Assembly: GCA_016193465.1 (NCBI GenBank)
Contig: JACPSE010000179.1
Location: 1-32,622 of the forward strand
Length of the DNA: 32,622 nt
Direction: 5' to 3'
From: Deltaproteobacteria bacterium
GTDB lineage: Bacteria > Desulfobacterota > Binatia > UBA9968
A model generated the notes under the pieces. It was not told where the DNA came from. It was given only the letters and a program-made list of their open reading frames with translations, and did not search any database. Below are positions 15,757 through 22,504 of the stretch, piece by piece. Position 1 is the first letter of the stretch. Each line of letters begins with the position of its first letter. A program made the translations under genes and the position numbers.

Positions 15757-16935
15757 TTACTGCAAGACCTCCTGCCAGGCGGTGAGCCTGGCTGATTTGG
15801 GAAGGTTGTTGCCCCAGTTGCTGTTAACAACGGACAAAGTTTGGCTGCTATAGTAGATCTTAGCTGACCCGCCGATCTCGAATTCCATTCCGGGATCGCT
15901 CGCGCTTTCCTTAACGAAGACGGCGCCCCAGACAGTAGCTGTGCCGGCATCCCCCGAGCCTTTAAAGTCTATGTCGCCGAGCCCGATAACGATGCCTTTG
16001 AATGAGAAGCTACCTCTAACGCTAATATTCCCATCTACGATTAAGACGCCGTAGCCTGTTAGAGTTCCGGTCAGCGTAGCGTTCCCCGTAATATGCGTTA
16101 TTTTTGGTATCAAGTCGGTCCCCCATGTCCCGCTGGAGTAACTTCCAGGGTTGAGAGTCTGCATCGTTACCCCTTCTACCCCCGATGCAATGATGTCTTG
16201 AGCCAACTGGTTCACGTCGAAATTATAAAGCGACGAGGTCGTATTGACACTGGGAGTCCCTCCCTGACCCTGAACGTTGGGATACTGGCTACTGCTTAAG
16301 GTGCCTGAAGCGCCGCTAATTGAGTCTGTCGTAGTGGTGACGCTTGCGGCGATCCCCGGAATAGGGCTGGTAGAACCCGAGCCAGGGGATCCGCCAGCAA
16401 TGGCATCGTTACCGTTAATCTCGAAAGAAGTTCCAGTGAATCGTGTGTCGGCGTTCTGGCCTGGGAGGTAGATAGGCCCCGGCGGGACATATACAGAGGA
16501 CCTCCCAACGTAGGCTTTAATCTTTCTCTGGGAGCCATTGGGTCCAGTCGCCGTAGAGGTGAAAATAATAATGCTATTGGCATCGTTTGTCGTAGTCTCT
16601 CCTGTCACAGTCGTATCGTTCTCGGCCACAACGGTATAAGTGTATCCTGAAAGCGAACCTGTGAGCGTGGGCTTACCGCTAACGAGGGGAAAGCCAGAGA
16701 CAGAGCCTGCGAGGAGAGTATCGAAGTCTGTGCCCACAGGGATGATAGCCAGGGCGTGTTGGATGCCGGCATCGGCAGCGTGGATAGCTACATTTCCGCT
16801 CTTTAGATTGGCTGCGCTTTTAAGGCTTAGGCCGCTAAAGAGAAGGGCTGCTCCGGTGATGGACAAGAGAATGACCATCATCGCAATGACCACAACCATT
16901 GCGATGCCCTGGTCGTTTTTTAAAGTTGTTGTCAT
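15757..16935 (-). CDS. PilX-type pilus assembly protein (last gene of first cassette)
   Basis: A 392-aa protein from ATG 16933-16935, which has GGAAGG four nt upstream. The frame stays open to 17043, but that extra 36-codon stretch runs through the octamer repeat and gives a low-complexity leader, so it is rejected as coding. N-terminus MTTTLKNDQG, hydrophobic helix IAMVVVIAMMVILLSITGAA, then LSLKSAANLKSGNVAIHAADAGIQHALAI. The beta-rich part carries GTLTGYGVLIVDG, SFSFKGIVIGLGDI and a closing LPKSARLTAWQE, as in the 14486 gene. It follows pilW after the repeat-filled gap 16936-17114. The 155-nt gap after it holds the sigma-54-type site of the next cassette. Confidence 0.84.
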   Translation of the reverse strand: MTTTLKNDQGIAMVVVIAMMVILLSITGAALLFSGLSLKSAANLKSGNVAIHAADAGIQHALAIIPVGTDFDTLLAGSVSGFPLVSGKPTLTGSLSGYTYTVVAENDTTVTGETTTNDANSIIIFTSTATGPNGSQRKIKAYVGRSSVYVPPGPIYLPGQNADTRFTGTSFEINGNDAIAGGSPGSGSTSPIPGIAASVTTTTDSISGASGTLSSSQYPNVQGQGGTPSVNTTSSLYNFDVNQLAQDIIASGVEGVTMQTLNPGSYSSGTWGTDLIPKITHITGNATLTGTLTGYGVLIVDGNISVRGSFSFKGIVIGLGDIDFKGSGDAGTATVWGAVFVKESASDPGMEFEIGGSAKIYYSSQTLSVVNSNWGNNLPKSARLTAWQEVLQ

Positions 16936-16959
16936 CAAACCTTCCGCATTATCGTTAAA

Positions 16960-17023
16960 GGCTGGAAAGCTAGGATGCCAGGACGCTGGAAGGCTCGCTA
17001 GCTTCCAGGCTTTATAGCTTCCT
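16960..17023. repeat. Octamer-periodic repeat upstream of pilX
   Basis: Eight 8-nt units: GGCTGGAA, AGCTAGGA, TGCCAGGA, CGCTGGAA, GGCTCGCT, AGCTTCCA, GGCTTTAT, AGCTTCCT. The two halves are partly complementary, with a 7-bp stem CTGGAAG / CTTCCAG (16986-16992 with 17002-17008). It is related in unit and layout to the array inside tmk and lies 9 nt before a heptamer array. Confidence 0.75.
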
Positions 17024-17032
17024 CGCCGCCTA

Positions 17033-17115
17033 CCATTTGCCATTCGCTATTCACCATTGACGATTGCTGTTGACCATTGACTATTCGCCATTCGCCATTT
17101 GCTATTCGCCGTTCT
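17033..17115. repeat. Heptamer-periodic array after pilW
   Basis: Twelve units of consensus CYATTSR, eleven of 7 nt and one of 6: CCATTTG, CCATTCG, CTATTCA, CCATTGA, CGATTG, CTGTTGA, CCATTGA, CTATTCG, CCATTCG, CCATTTG, CTATTCG, CCGTTCT. This is the longest array in the window and, unlike the one at 4071, runs in one orientation. It ends at the pilW stop codon (17115-17117). Confidence 0.88.
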
Positions 17116-17837
17116 TACGATGGCAACCCTCGATTGCGCAGATCAGCGTTAGAGGTCATCGTGGCATTCAACTGACCGCCAAATTCAGTATCTGGATGCA
17201 GAGATTGCACAGTTAATGTGATCTGCACCCTCTGGATTGCAGACAGGTCAGCCAAAGCAACCGGTCGAGAAAGCTCCGTGCCGTCCTGCTTAAAGTATCT
17301 GATGTCAAGACGCTGGCCACTAACATCGGGAACATTACAGCTCGTCAAAGACTCCGCCGCGCCGGTACCAACTTTTCTGGTAATATTGCCAAAACCAGCG
17401 GTACAGCCCGTCGTATCATAAGCGTAGGTGATGTCCTCGTCGGAGTCGTTGCAATCCTGGTCCGGACCGCCGCCGGCGCCGTCATGAAAATCGTAGGTGA
17501 AGCTAATCGAAGTGGCAGTAGCAGTATTAACCCCGGGGGTCCCTATCACAATCCCTCCACCGCAGCTAGCTCCCGTACCGGCTATACCGCGAGGATTATA
17601 TGCCGCGTTCCTGATTTCACGCACCATCATATCGAGCGTCGAACGGGCATACTCCTGAGCCTCCAGGCGGTTCTCCTGGACCTTCGCGGAATGGGTCTGG
17701 ACACGATAGACACTGTAGATCGCCCCCATGATGATGAAGGTGAGCAACATAGAGACCAGAAGCTCTACAATAGTGAAACCCTTTTCCCTTTCCACGGCCA
17801 TCCTTGGCCCGGCAACTACTGTAAAAAACTGACTCAT
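17115..17837 (-). CDS. pilW: PilW-type minor pilin (first cassette)
   Basis: A 240-aa prepilin. The leader MSQFFTVVAGPRMAVEREKG precedes FTIVELLVSMLLTFIIMGAIYSVY (Glu5 present), followed by ENRLEAQEYARSTLDMMVREIRNAAYNP, a PilW hallmark also seen in the 12382 paralogue (LDLMVRELSNAG). An Asp-rich loop (DQDCNDSDEDITYAYD) and several cysteines occur mid-protein. ATG 17835-17837 has no clear ribosome site; an ATG at codon 13 (MAVEREKG) gives a shorter, more typical leader. It starts 25 nt after the pilV stop. Role: minor pilin of the tip complex. Confidence 0.87.
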   Translation of the reverse strand: MSQFFTVVAGPRMAVEREKGFTIVELLVSMLLTFIIMGAIYSVYRVQTHSAKVQENRLEAQEYARSTLDMMVREIRNAAYNPRGIAGTGASCGGGIVIGTPGVNTATATSISFTYDFHDGAGGGPDQDCNDSDEDITYAYDTTGCTAGFGNITRKVGTGAAESLTSCNVPDVSGQRLDIRYFKQDGTELSRPVALADLSAIQRVQITLTVQSLHPDTEFGGQLNATMTSNADLRNRGLPS

Positions 17838-17862
17838 GAATATTTTACACCAAGACGACAGA

Positions 17863-18279
17863 CTACTGTTTCACCGCCGAGGAGACTGTCATGCTGTGGC
17901 TAGTATAATCCGTCCAAGCCACTTTAACGTCAATACGGTTGACACCCGTAACGGGAGAATTCGATATAATCTGCCAGCTCCGGTTGAAATTCACACCAGA
18001 AGAAGGCTTGGTATCGGAGCAACCGGCGGTCGCATAGGTAGGGCAGTTCGGCAACGCGGAAACGGTCTTCGCTTTTAGCTCCTCCAATTTGTCCTGTGCC
18101 CAGTTGGTCGCCATGGTGGTGTACAAACTTGTCTGGTTAGCGCGCATCACTGAAGTCGCGCCAATCGCCAGCCCTAAGACGGCAATGGCAAATATACACA
18201 TCGCCACTAAAACCTCTATCAGCGTAAAACCGCCGCACGACCTTGAACTTTGAACTGTGAACATTTTTCTATTCGCCAT
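17863..18279 (-). CDS. pilV: PilV-type minor pilin whose start lies in a repeat array
   Basis: A 138-aa prepilin with mature helix FTLIEVLVAMCIFAIAVLGLAIG after SCGG (Glu5 present), then TTMATNWAQDKLEELKAKTV and a C-terminal VKVAWTDYTSHSMTVSS shared with the PilV at 13026. Leader residues 1-13 are encoded by the heptamer array 18241-18303: the repeated TTCACAG-TTCAAAG-TTCAAGG units give FTVQSSR. Neither ATG 18279 nor the ATG at codon 6 (18264) has a recognisable ribosome site, so translation may depend on coupling to fimT, which ends 20 nt upstream. The mature pilin itself looks normal. Confidence 0.84.
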   Translation of the reverse strand: MANRKMFTVQSSRSCGGFTLIEVLVAMCIFAIAVLGLAIGATSVMRANQTSLYTTMATNWAQDKLEELKAKTVSALPNCPTYATAGCSDTKPSSGVNFNRSWQIISNSPVTGVNRIDVKVAWTDYTSHSMTVSSAVKQ

Positions 18280-18303
18280 TCGCTATTGACTATATGCCAT
18301 TAG
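18241..18303. repeat. Heptamer array bridging fimT stop and pilV start
   Basis: Nine units of 7 nt: CCTTGAA, CTTTGAA, CTGTGAA, CATTTTT, CTATTCG, CCATTCG, CTATTGA, CTATATG, CCATTAG. The fimT stop codon (18300-18302), both candidate pilV start codons and the first 13 pilV codons lie within it. Confidence 0.85.
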
Positions 18304-18737
18304 GCGCAACTGGAGTCTGCTATGTTCACACGACCCACGGTCTTCACGCACACGAGCTTCTGCCCGCTGCCATTGCTGAGCGTAATGGTGACGGCGGCAC
18401 TGGCCGTACCGCGCGGAGTAAAGACAGGATTTGAAGGGGAGACGGACTGTATACTGATCCCCGGATATTCCTGATCGATATCACGCGAATCGCTTCCATA
18501 GGTGTAAACCCCGGTCGTTGTGTTAAAGGCAATCGTGTAGGAGGCGTTTTGGGATATGGCCTTCATCCGGGCAACCTGTAAATCCGTAGCAACTTGCCGT
18601 GCCGCTGACGACAGCCTAAGCGTAGGGAGCCAACTTAGAAAGCTGGGGACCGCGATGCCCAAAACAACCATTGCTATTGCCATCGCGACCATCAGTTCTA
18701 AGACAGTAAATCCTTGGGCCTGCTTGGTTATTCTCAT
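18300..18737 (-). CDS. FimT/GspH-family pseudopilin (first gene of first cassette)
   Basis: A 145-aa prepilin from ATG 18735-18737, chosen because AAGAGG lies five nt upstream; seven more codons upstream are open but unlikely. Leader MRITKQAQG, then FTVLELMVAMAIAMVVLGIA (Glu5 present), VPSFLSWLPTLRLSSAARQV and a short GspH beta domain with VFTPRGTASAAVTITL and a C-terminal KTVGRVNIADSSCA. The ending resembles the two FimT copies at 13417 and 13904. It is the first gene of the fimT-pilV-pilW-pilX cassette and would be transcribed from the sigma-54-type site at 18840-18857 with a leader of about 90 nt that contains an 18-nt palindrome. Confidence 0.86.
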   Translation of the reverse strand: MRITKQAQGFTVLELMVAMAIAMVVLGIAVPSFLSWLPTLRLSSAARQVATDLQVARMKAISQNASYTIAFNTTTGVYTYGSDSRDIDQEYPGISIQSVSPSNPVFTPRGTASAAVTITLSNGSGQKLVCVKTVGRVNIADSSCA

Positions 18738-18820
18738 GAAAACCTCTTTTCCTACCACGCAAATCCTTCGTCTTTCACTGAGCTGGGCCTCTGTGGTAAA
18801 CCAAACAACCTGACAAAGGA

Positions 18821-18838
18821 AGCTCTAGGCCTAGAGCT
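18821..18838. repeat. Perfect 18-nt palindrome at predicted transcription start
   Basis: AGCTCTAGGCCTAGAGCT reads the same on both strands. Its centre (18829/18830) coincides with the start predicted from the sigma-54-type site, twelve nt downstream of the -12 GC. It could be an operator or form a 5'-end structure in the leader RNA. Confidence 0.7.
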
Positions 18839-18839
18839 A

Positions 18840-18857
18840 AGCCAAAAACATGCCAAG
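18840..18857 (-). promoter_or_regulatory. Sigma-54-type promoter of the first minor-pilin cassette
   Basis: Minus-strand CTTGGCATG-TTTT-TGGCT matches RpoN spacing: GG (18853-18854) and GC (18841-18842) ten nt apart, with a near-perfect -24 element. Predicted start is near 18829, about 92 nt before the fimT ATG. Confidence 0.62.
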
Positions 18858-19037
18858 CCTTCTCAATATGTTTTAACTGAGAAATCCAAAATAAATCAGT
18901 ACGTTACAAGTTATACGCCAGTTGTTCCGGTTAGCCAGAGAGAGAGGCAGGATGACAAAAAACGTAATCATACGCACAAAAAAGGCCACAGTTTTTCATT
19001 TATTTTAACGGAGCCCACCCAATCTTCAAGGATCACC

Positions 19038-19847
19038 TCAACCAAGGAGGGGGTAAATTGCAATAAGCAAATTGCCGAAAAAGAGGTAAAAGAGGGCACC
19101 CAGGCACAAAAAAGGGGCAAAAGGGAGCGCGTATTTACTGCCCACTCCTCTGGCAAGCATGAAAATCAGTCCTACTGCCGACCCGCTTAGAGAGGCGATG
19201 AAGAGCGTCACAGGGATAGAGGGCCAGCCCAAAAAGGCTCCAATCATAGCCAGCAGTTTGATGTCTCCGCCCCCCATCCCCTCTATGCCGGTGAAAAACT
19301 GGTACGTCCAGGCCACCAGCAGTAGAGAACCACCCCCTATGATAATCCCAAGGAAAGAGCTGGTCGGCGATGGCAGGTTCGACAGGCGCTCAATCGGCCA
19401 TTGGTACTGGATTACTGATAAGAGAACACCCAGGCCGATGCCGGGAAGGCTAATGACGTCCGGGACGATCCTCACGTCCACATCAATAAAAGTGATGACG
19501 ATAAGCGCAGCGACAAGGACAAAGTTCACAAAAAAGGTGAGACCGAGACCGAAGCGATTGAGCAGAAGCACGGCGAACACTGCCATCAAAAACTCTACAA
19601 TAAAATAGCGCGGGGAGATCCTTTCCCCGCAAAAGCGGCAACGCCCACGAAGGAAAATATAGCTGATCAGGGGAATATTATCGTAAAAAGGGATGGGGGT
19701 ATTACAGCAGGGACAGTGAGAGGGGGGTGAAACGATAGATTCTTCCTTTGGCAACCTTGCAATACAGACATTGAGAAAGCTGCCGACGATGGCGCCGAAG
19801 ATAAAGACTAAAAGAGAAAGCAGAAAAGACAAAGAAGAAAGGACCAT
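19038..19847 (-). CDS. pilD: Prepilin peptidase / leader methylase
   Basis: Inner-membrane aspartic protease that cleaves prepilin leaders after Gly and N-methylates the new N-terminus. The 269-aa protein starts with a hydrophobic helix and FGAIVGSFLNVCIARLP, has the cytoplasmic zinc domain CPCC (45-48) and CRFC (70-73), and about seven further membrane segments. Both catalytic aspartates are visible: Asp122 in FIDVDVRIVPD and Asp195 in MGGGDIK. ATG 19845-19847 is chosen; GTG one codon upstream, seven nt after GAGGG, is equally plausible, while the TTG at 19856 is too close to that site. It lies 30 nt after the heptose-kinase-like gene and may share its transcript, so it is not clearly part of the minor-pilin operon it serves. 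Confidence 0.94.
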   Translation of the reverse strand: MVLSSLSFLLSLLVFIFGAIVGSFLNVCIARLPKEESIVSPPSHCPCCNTPIPFYDNIPLISYIFLRGRCRFCGERISPRYFIVEFLMAVFAVLLLNRFGLGLTFFVNFVLVAALIVITFIDVDVRIVPDVISLPGIGLGVLLSVIQYQWPIERLSNLPSPTSSFLGIIIGGGSLLLVAWTYQFFTGIEGMGGGDIKLLAMIGAFLGWPSIPVTLFIASLSGSAVGLIFMLARGVGSKYALPFAPFLCLGALFYLFFGNLLIAIYPLLG

Positions 19848-19877
19848 CACTAACAATCCCTCAGCCCGTTTTTCTTT

Positions 19878-20867
19878 CTAAAAGTTTGGTTCGTTGAAAA
19901 TGATCTGACTCCCATGGGTCTCAAACTTAAAAGGCACCTGTAGAAGATCTCCCAGCGCTTTTTCGACTTTGCGCTGATTTGCTGGTTCTACAAAAAGGAG
20001 CAAAAAACCGCCGCCGCCGGCTCCCAGCAATTTTCCGCCTATGCTACCGGACTTTCTAGCCCGATCATAAATCCCATCTATGAAAGGAGTTGAGATCTTG
20101 TCCGTAAGGCTCTTTTTCAGAAGCCAACTTTCATGCAAAAGCTTTCCGAACGCAGCCAAACTTCCCTTCCCGTTCAGAATGCTGATCGCTTCATCAACCA
20201 TTTGTTGCATCTCGCTCAACTCTATATGTTTTTGCCTAGCTACCCTGATCTGCTCCCCGGCGATATCCGAGGCGGTCCTGGCAAATCCAGTAAAGAAAAG
20301 CATCAAGTGATCCTGCAACTTTGCCAACCTCTCAGGCCTCAGAATAATCGGAGATACCTGAAAATCGTCCTCGCCAGAAAAGCTGACTCGGTTGAAGCCG
20401 CCGAATGCTGCCATGACCTGGTCCTGTGAGCCGACGTTCTCTTTGAGCCTCTTCTGCTCGATATGGATGGCGCCTAAGGCCAACTGCATTTTAGTCGGCA
20501 TCATGCCTTTCATACCATAAAGCGCATGCAACAAGCCTACGGTAAATGCCGAGCTCGAGCCCAGACCTGCACGGGCCGGTAAATCACCATCGTGGTGAAG
20601 CTCCACGCCCTCAGTAATACCCATATGAGCCAGAGTTTCCCGCACTGCGGGATGCTTGATTTCCGGTACGTCCTTAACAAGTTCGATCATCGACCACACA
20701 ATCCTGCTTTTATGGTTAAAAAACGGCGGCAAATATCTACAGGAGATGTAGCAGTGCTTGTTAATGGTTGCCGCCAAAACCGCTCCACCGTTCTCACTAA
20801 ACCACACCGGGTAATCTGTGCCTCCACCAAAGAACGATATGCGGAAAGGTGTCCGACTAATAATCAT
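19878..20867 (-). CDS. hddA: GHMP kinase, D-glycero-D-manno-heptose-7-phosphate kinase type
   Basis: A 329-aa small-molecule kinase of the GHMP superfamily. It starts MIISRTPFRISFFGGGTDYP, the signature of the HddA branch, has the phosphate-binding loop PARAGLGSSSAFTVGLLHA (about 97-115), the ENVGSQDQ segment and the C-terminal GGKLLGAGGGGFLLLF loop. HddA phosphorylates heptose-7-phosphate at the anomeric carbon in the route to GDP-D-glycero-alpha-D-manno-heptose. A matching nucleotidyltransferase lies at 27558, but GmhA and GmhB are not in the window. ATG 20865-20867 is fixed by a TAG three codons upstream; no ribosome site is evident. Fucokinase-like GHMP kinases share this opening, so the exact sugar is not certain. 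Confidence 0.82.
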   Translation of the reverse strand: MIISRTPFRISFFGGGTDYPVWFSENGGAVLAATINKHCYISCRYLPPFFNHKSRIVWSMIELVKDVPEIKHPAVRETLAHMGITEGVELHHDGDLPARAGLGSSSAFTVGLLHALYGMKGMMPTKMQLALGAIHIEQKRLKENVGSQDQVMAAFGGFNRVSFSGEDDFQVSPIILRPERLAKLQDHLMLFFTGFARTASDIAGEQIRVARQKHIELSEMQQMVDEAISILNGKGSLAAFGKLLHESWLLKKSLTDKISTPFIDGIYDRARKSGSIGGKLLGAGGGGFLLLFVEPANQRKVEKALGDLLQVPFKFETHGSQIIFNEPNF

Positions 20868-20934
20868 CGTAAGCTAGAAGAGACCAAAAGATACATCCGG
20901 GCCATATCAAAATCGCCGATTTACCTTGCGAGAT

Positions 20935-22446
20935 TTAAGCATATCTCCTTTCGAGCCGATGCGCGGTCATGAGCTCAATGTCATGGATTGTTTCTGGACC
21001 AAACTTTCGCTTGACCATGTCCAAGTATCTAGGCCCGCTAAAGTAAATCTGAAAAGCCTGATCTCGAAACCGCAGCACCTCCGCCGCGGAGACATACTTT
21101 GTGGGTAGGGGTAGGGCGTCCACCGAATGCTGGGAGTAACTAGACCACTTTTCCGGCAGAGCCCAACCTTCCTGGATCGCCAGGTTGTATAAATGGGAGC
21201 CGGGATAGGCCATTGTACAGTAAAAATTGGCGAATTCGCAATTGAGCTCGATGGCAAGTTCAAGCGTTGCCGTCATAGTTTTCAGGTCGTCCTCCGGCAA
21301 TCCGAAAATGAAATTTCCGATAACATTAATGCCTGCCGCACGGACTCTCTCTACCGTATGGAAGATCTTATCCTGGTCAAACCCTTTTTCTACGTCATCC
21401 CGCACACGCTCGCTTGCAGACTCAATACCAAAGGCGAGCCAGCTAAATCCAGCTCGCTTTAATTTGTCCACCATTCTCTCCTGGACAGTGTCTACTCGAG
21501 CGTAGGCCCAGATGTTGAGGTCATAGCCACGCTCTATAATGGCATTGCAAATTCCGAGCACATGACGGGGATTAAGAACGAACATCTCGTCTGCAATTTT
21601 GATGTTCCGAACACCATATTCATTTACGAGCCGGTCAACCTGCGCGACGACGGACTCAACACTCCAGAAACGATAACTGTTCACGCTATCTCGATAAGCC
21701 ATCTCCTTCTCGCCGCTCTTGAAGGGCGCCTGGATACAGCAGAAGCTACAATGATAAGGGCAACCTAGCGTTGTGTAGAGGGCCGCGTACGGCTCACGGC
21801 GCAGATGACCATAGCAGTGCCAATTGTGGGCCTTATATTTTTTCATAGGTAGGAGGTCCCACGCAATGCCGGGCATATCCCGATCGAGCTCTTTGACCAA
21901 AGGCGCAGCGGGCGTCGACTTTACTCCGCCACCGCTTCGATACCACAGGCCACGCACCCTGTCATAATCATGAGGCTGACCGGATTTGAGAACAGATAGG
22001 AGATCTAGGAGCGTATAGGGTCCTTCCCCACCACAGACAAAATCGGCATCCTCTTCCCGCAGGGTGCGCTCTGGCAACGCAGCCACATGACCGCCCACCA
22101 GGACAGTCTTGAGCTCCGGGGCCATCCGCTTTAGGACCGTGCAGAGCGCGCCCGCTGCTGTCATATTCTGCGTGGAAGCAGACGGTTGGTGCCCGTAGAC
22201 CACCACCGCTACTAAGCGCGGGGCCATCTCCATCGCTCGTTCTGCGGTCTTGCCTGCGGTTAGATCTTCGGCCTCGGCATCAATAATTTGGACCGAGAAG
22301 CCATGGTTCCGAATAAACGTAGCCATCAAACCAACCCATACGGGAGGCTCAATGGCGCTTAAGCTAGAACCGAGAGATTGGTAAACTTGGTGGCGAGCAG
22401 CCGGGTTGACCAGTACCAAGTCCACGGGCTTCATTGCCGGCCTCAT
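20935..22446 (-). CDS. B12-binding-domain radical SAM protein
   Basis: A 503-aa class B radical SAM enzyme. Residues 1-160 form a Rossmann-like cobalamin-binding domain (DLVLVNPAA at the N-terminus, KTVLVGGH, VCGGEGP), without the base-on DxHxxG motif. The radical SAM domain has the cluster motif CPYHCSFC (Cys229, Cys233, Cys236) in TTLGCPYHCSFCCIQ, followed by KIADEMF and GNFIFGLPED, as in this family. ATG 22444-22446 follows AGGTGG by four nt. Relatives carry out radical methylation or other rearrangements on unactivated carbons. Within a polysaccharide locus a sugar or lipid-carrier substrate is possible, but none can be assigned. It lies 58 nt after the SDR gene and 67 nt before hddA. Confidence 0.88.
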   Translation of the reverse strand: MRPAMKPVDLVLVNPAARHQVYQSLGSSLSAIEPPVWVGLMATFIRNHGFSVQIIDAEAEDLTAGKTAERAMEMAPRLVAVVVYGHQPSASTQNMTAAGALCTVLKRMAPELKTVLVGGHVAALPERTLREEDADFVCGGEGPYTLLDLLSVLKSGQPHDYDRVRGLWYRSGGGVKSTPAAPLVKELDRDMPGIAWDLLPMKKYKAHNWHCYGHLRREPYAALYTTLGCPYHCSFCCIQAPFKSGEKEMAYRDSVNSYRFWSVESVVAQVDRLVNEYGVRNIKIADEMFVLNPRHVLGICNAIIERGYDLNIWAYARVDTVQERMVDKLKRAGFSWLAFGIESASERVRDDVEKGFDQDKIFHTVERVRAAGINVIGNFIFGLPEDDLKTMTATLELAIELNCEFANFYCTMAYPGSHLYNLAIQEGWALPEKWSSYSQHSVDALPLPTKYVSAAEVLRFRDQAFQIYFSGPRYLDMVKRKFGPETIHDIELMTAHRLERRYA

Positions 22447-22504
22447 TCTGCCACCTACCTACCGGCGGCACGCGGCCTGACTCTGGGTTCTGCGCAGAGC
22501 AGTC

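Larger units (their letters stand above)
18738..19037. other. 300-nt non-coding region between pilD and fimT
   Basis: No credible gene on either strand. It holds, on the minus strand, the sigma-54-type promoter (18840-18857), a perfect 18-nt palindrome at the predicted start point (18821-18838) and a smaller inverted repeat TCTCA/TGAGA (18861-18882) just upstream of the promoter. The rest is moderately A/T-rich, and no clear terminator for pilD was seen. Confidence 0.7.

Noticed and set aside
16936-17043. N-terminal extension of the pilX frame
   Set aside because: It is repeat-encoded and low-complexity, and a good ribosome site precedes the internal ATG at 16935.
17033-17115. Heptamer array considered as a CRISPR array
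   Set aside because: Units are 7 nt and contiguous, with no spacers and no cas genes.
18714-19190. Plus-strand 158-aa ORF across the pilD-fimT gap
   Set aside because: Lysine/serine-rich without domains; it crosses the promoter region and the end of pilD on the opposite strand.
20907-20942. 11-codon ORF after the B12 radical SAM gene with AAAGGAG just upstream
   Set aside because: The ribosome site is only two nt from the ATG and the peptide is too short to support without conservation data.
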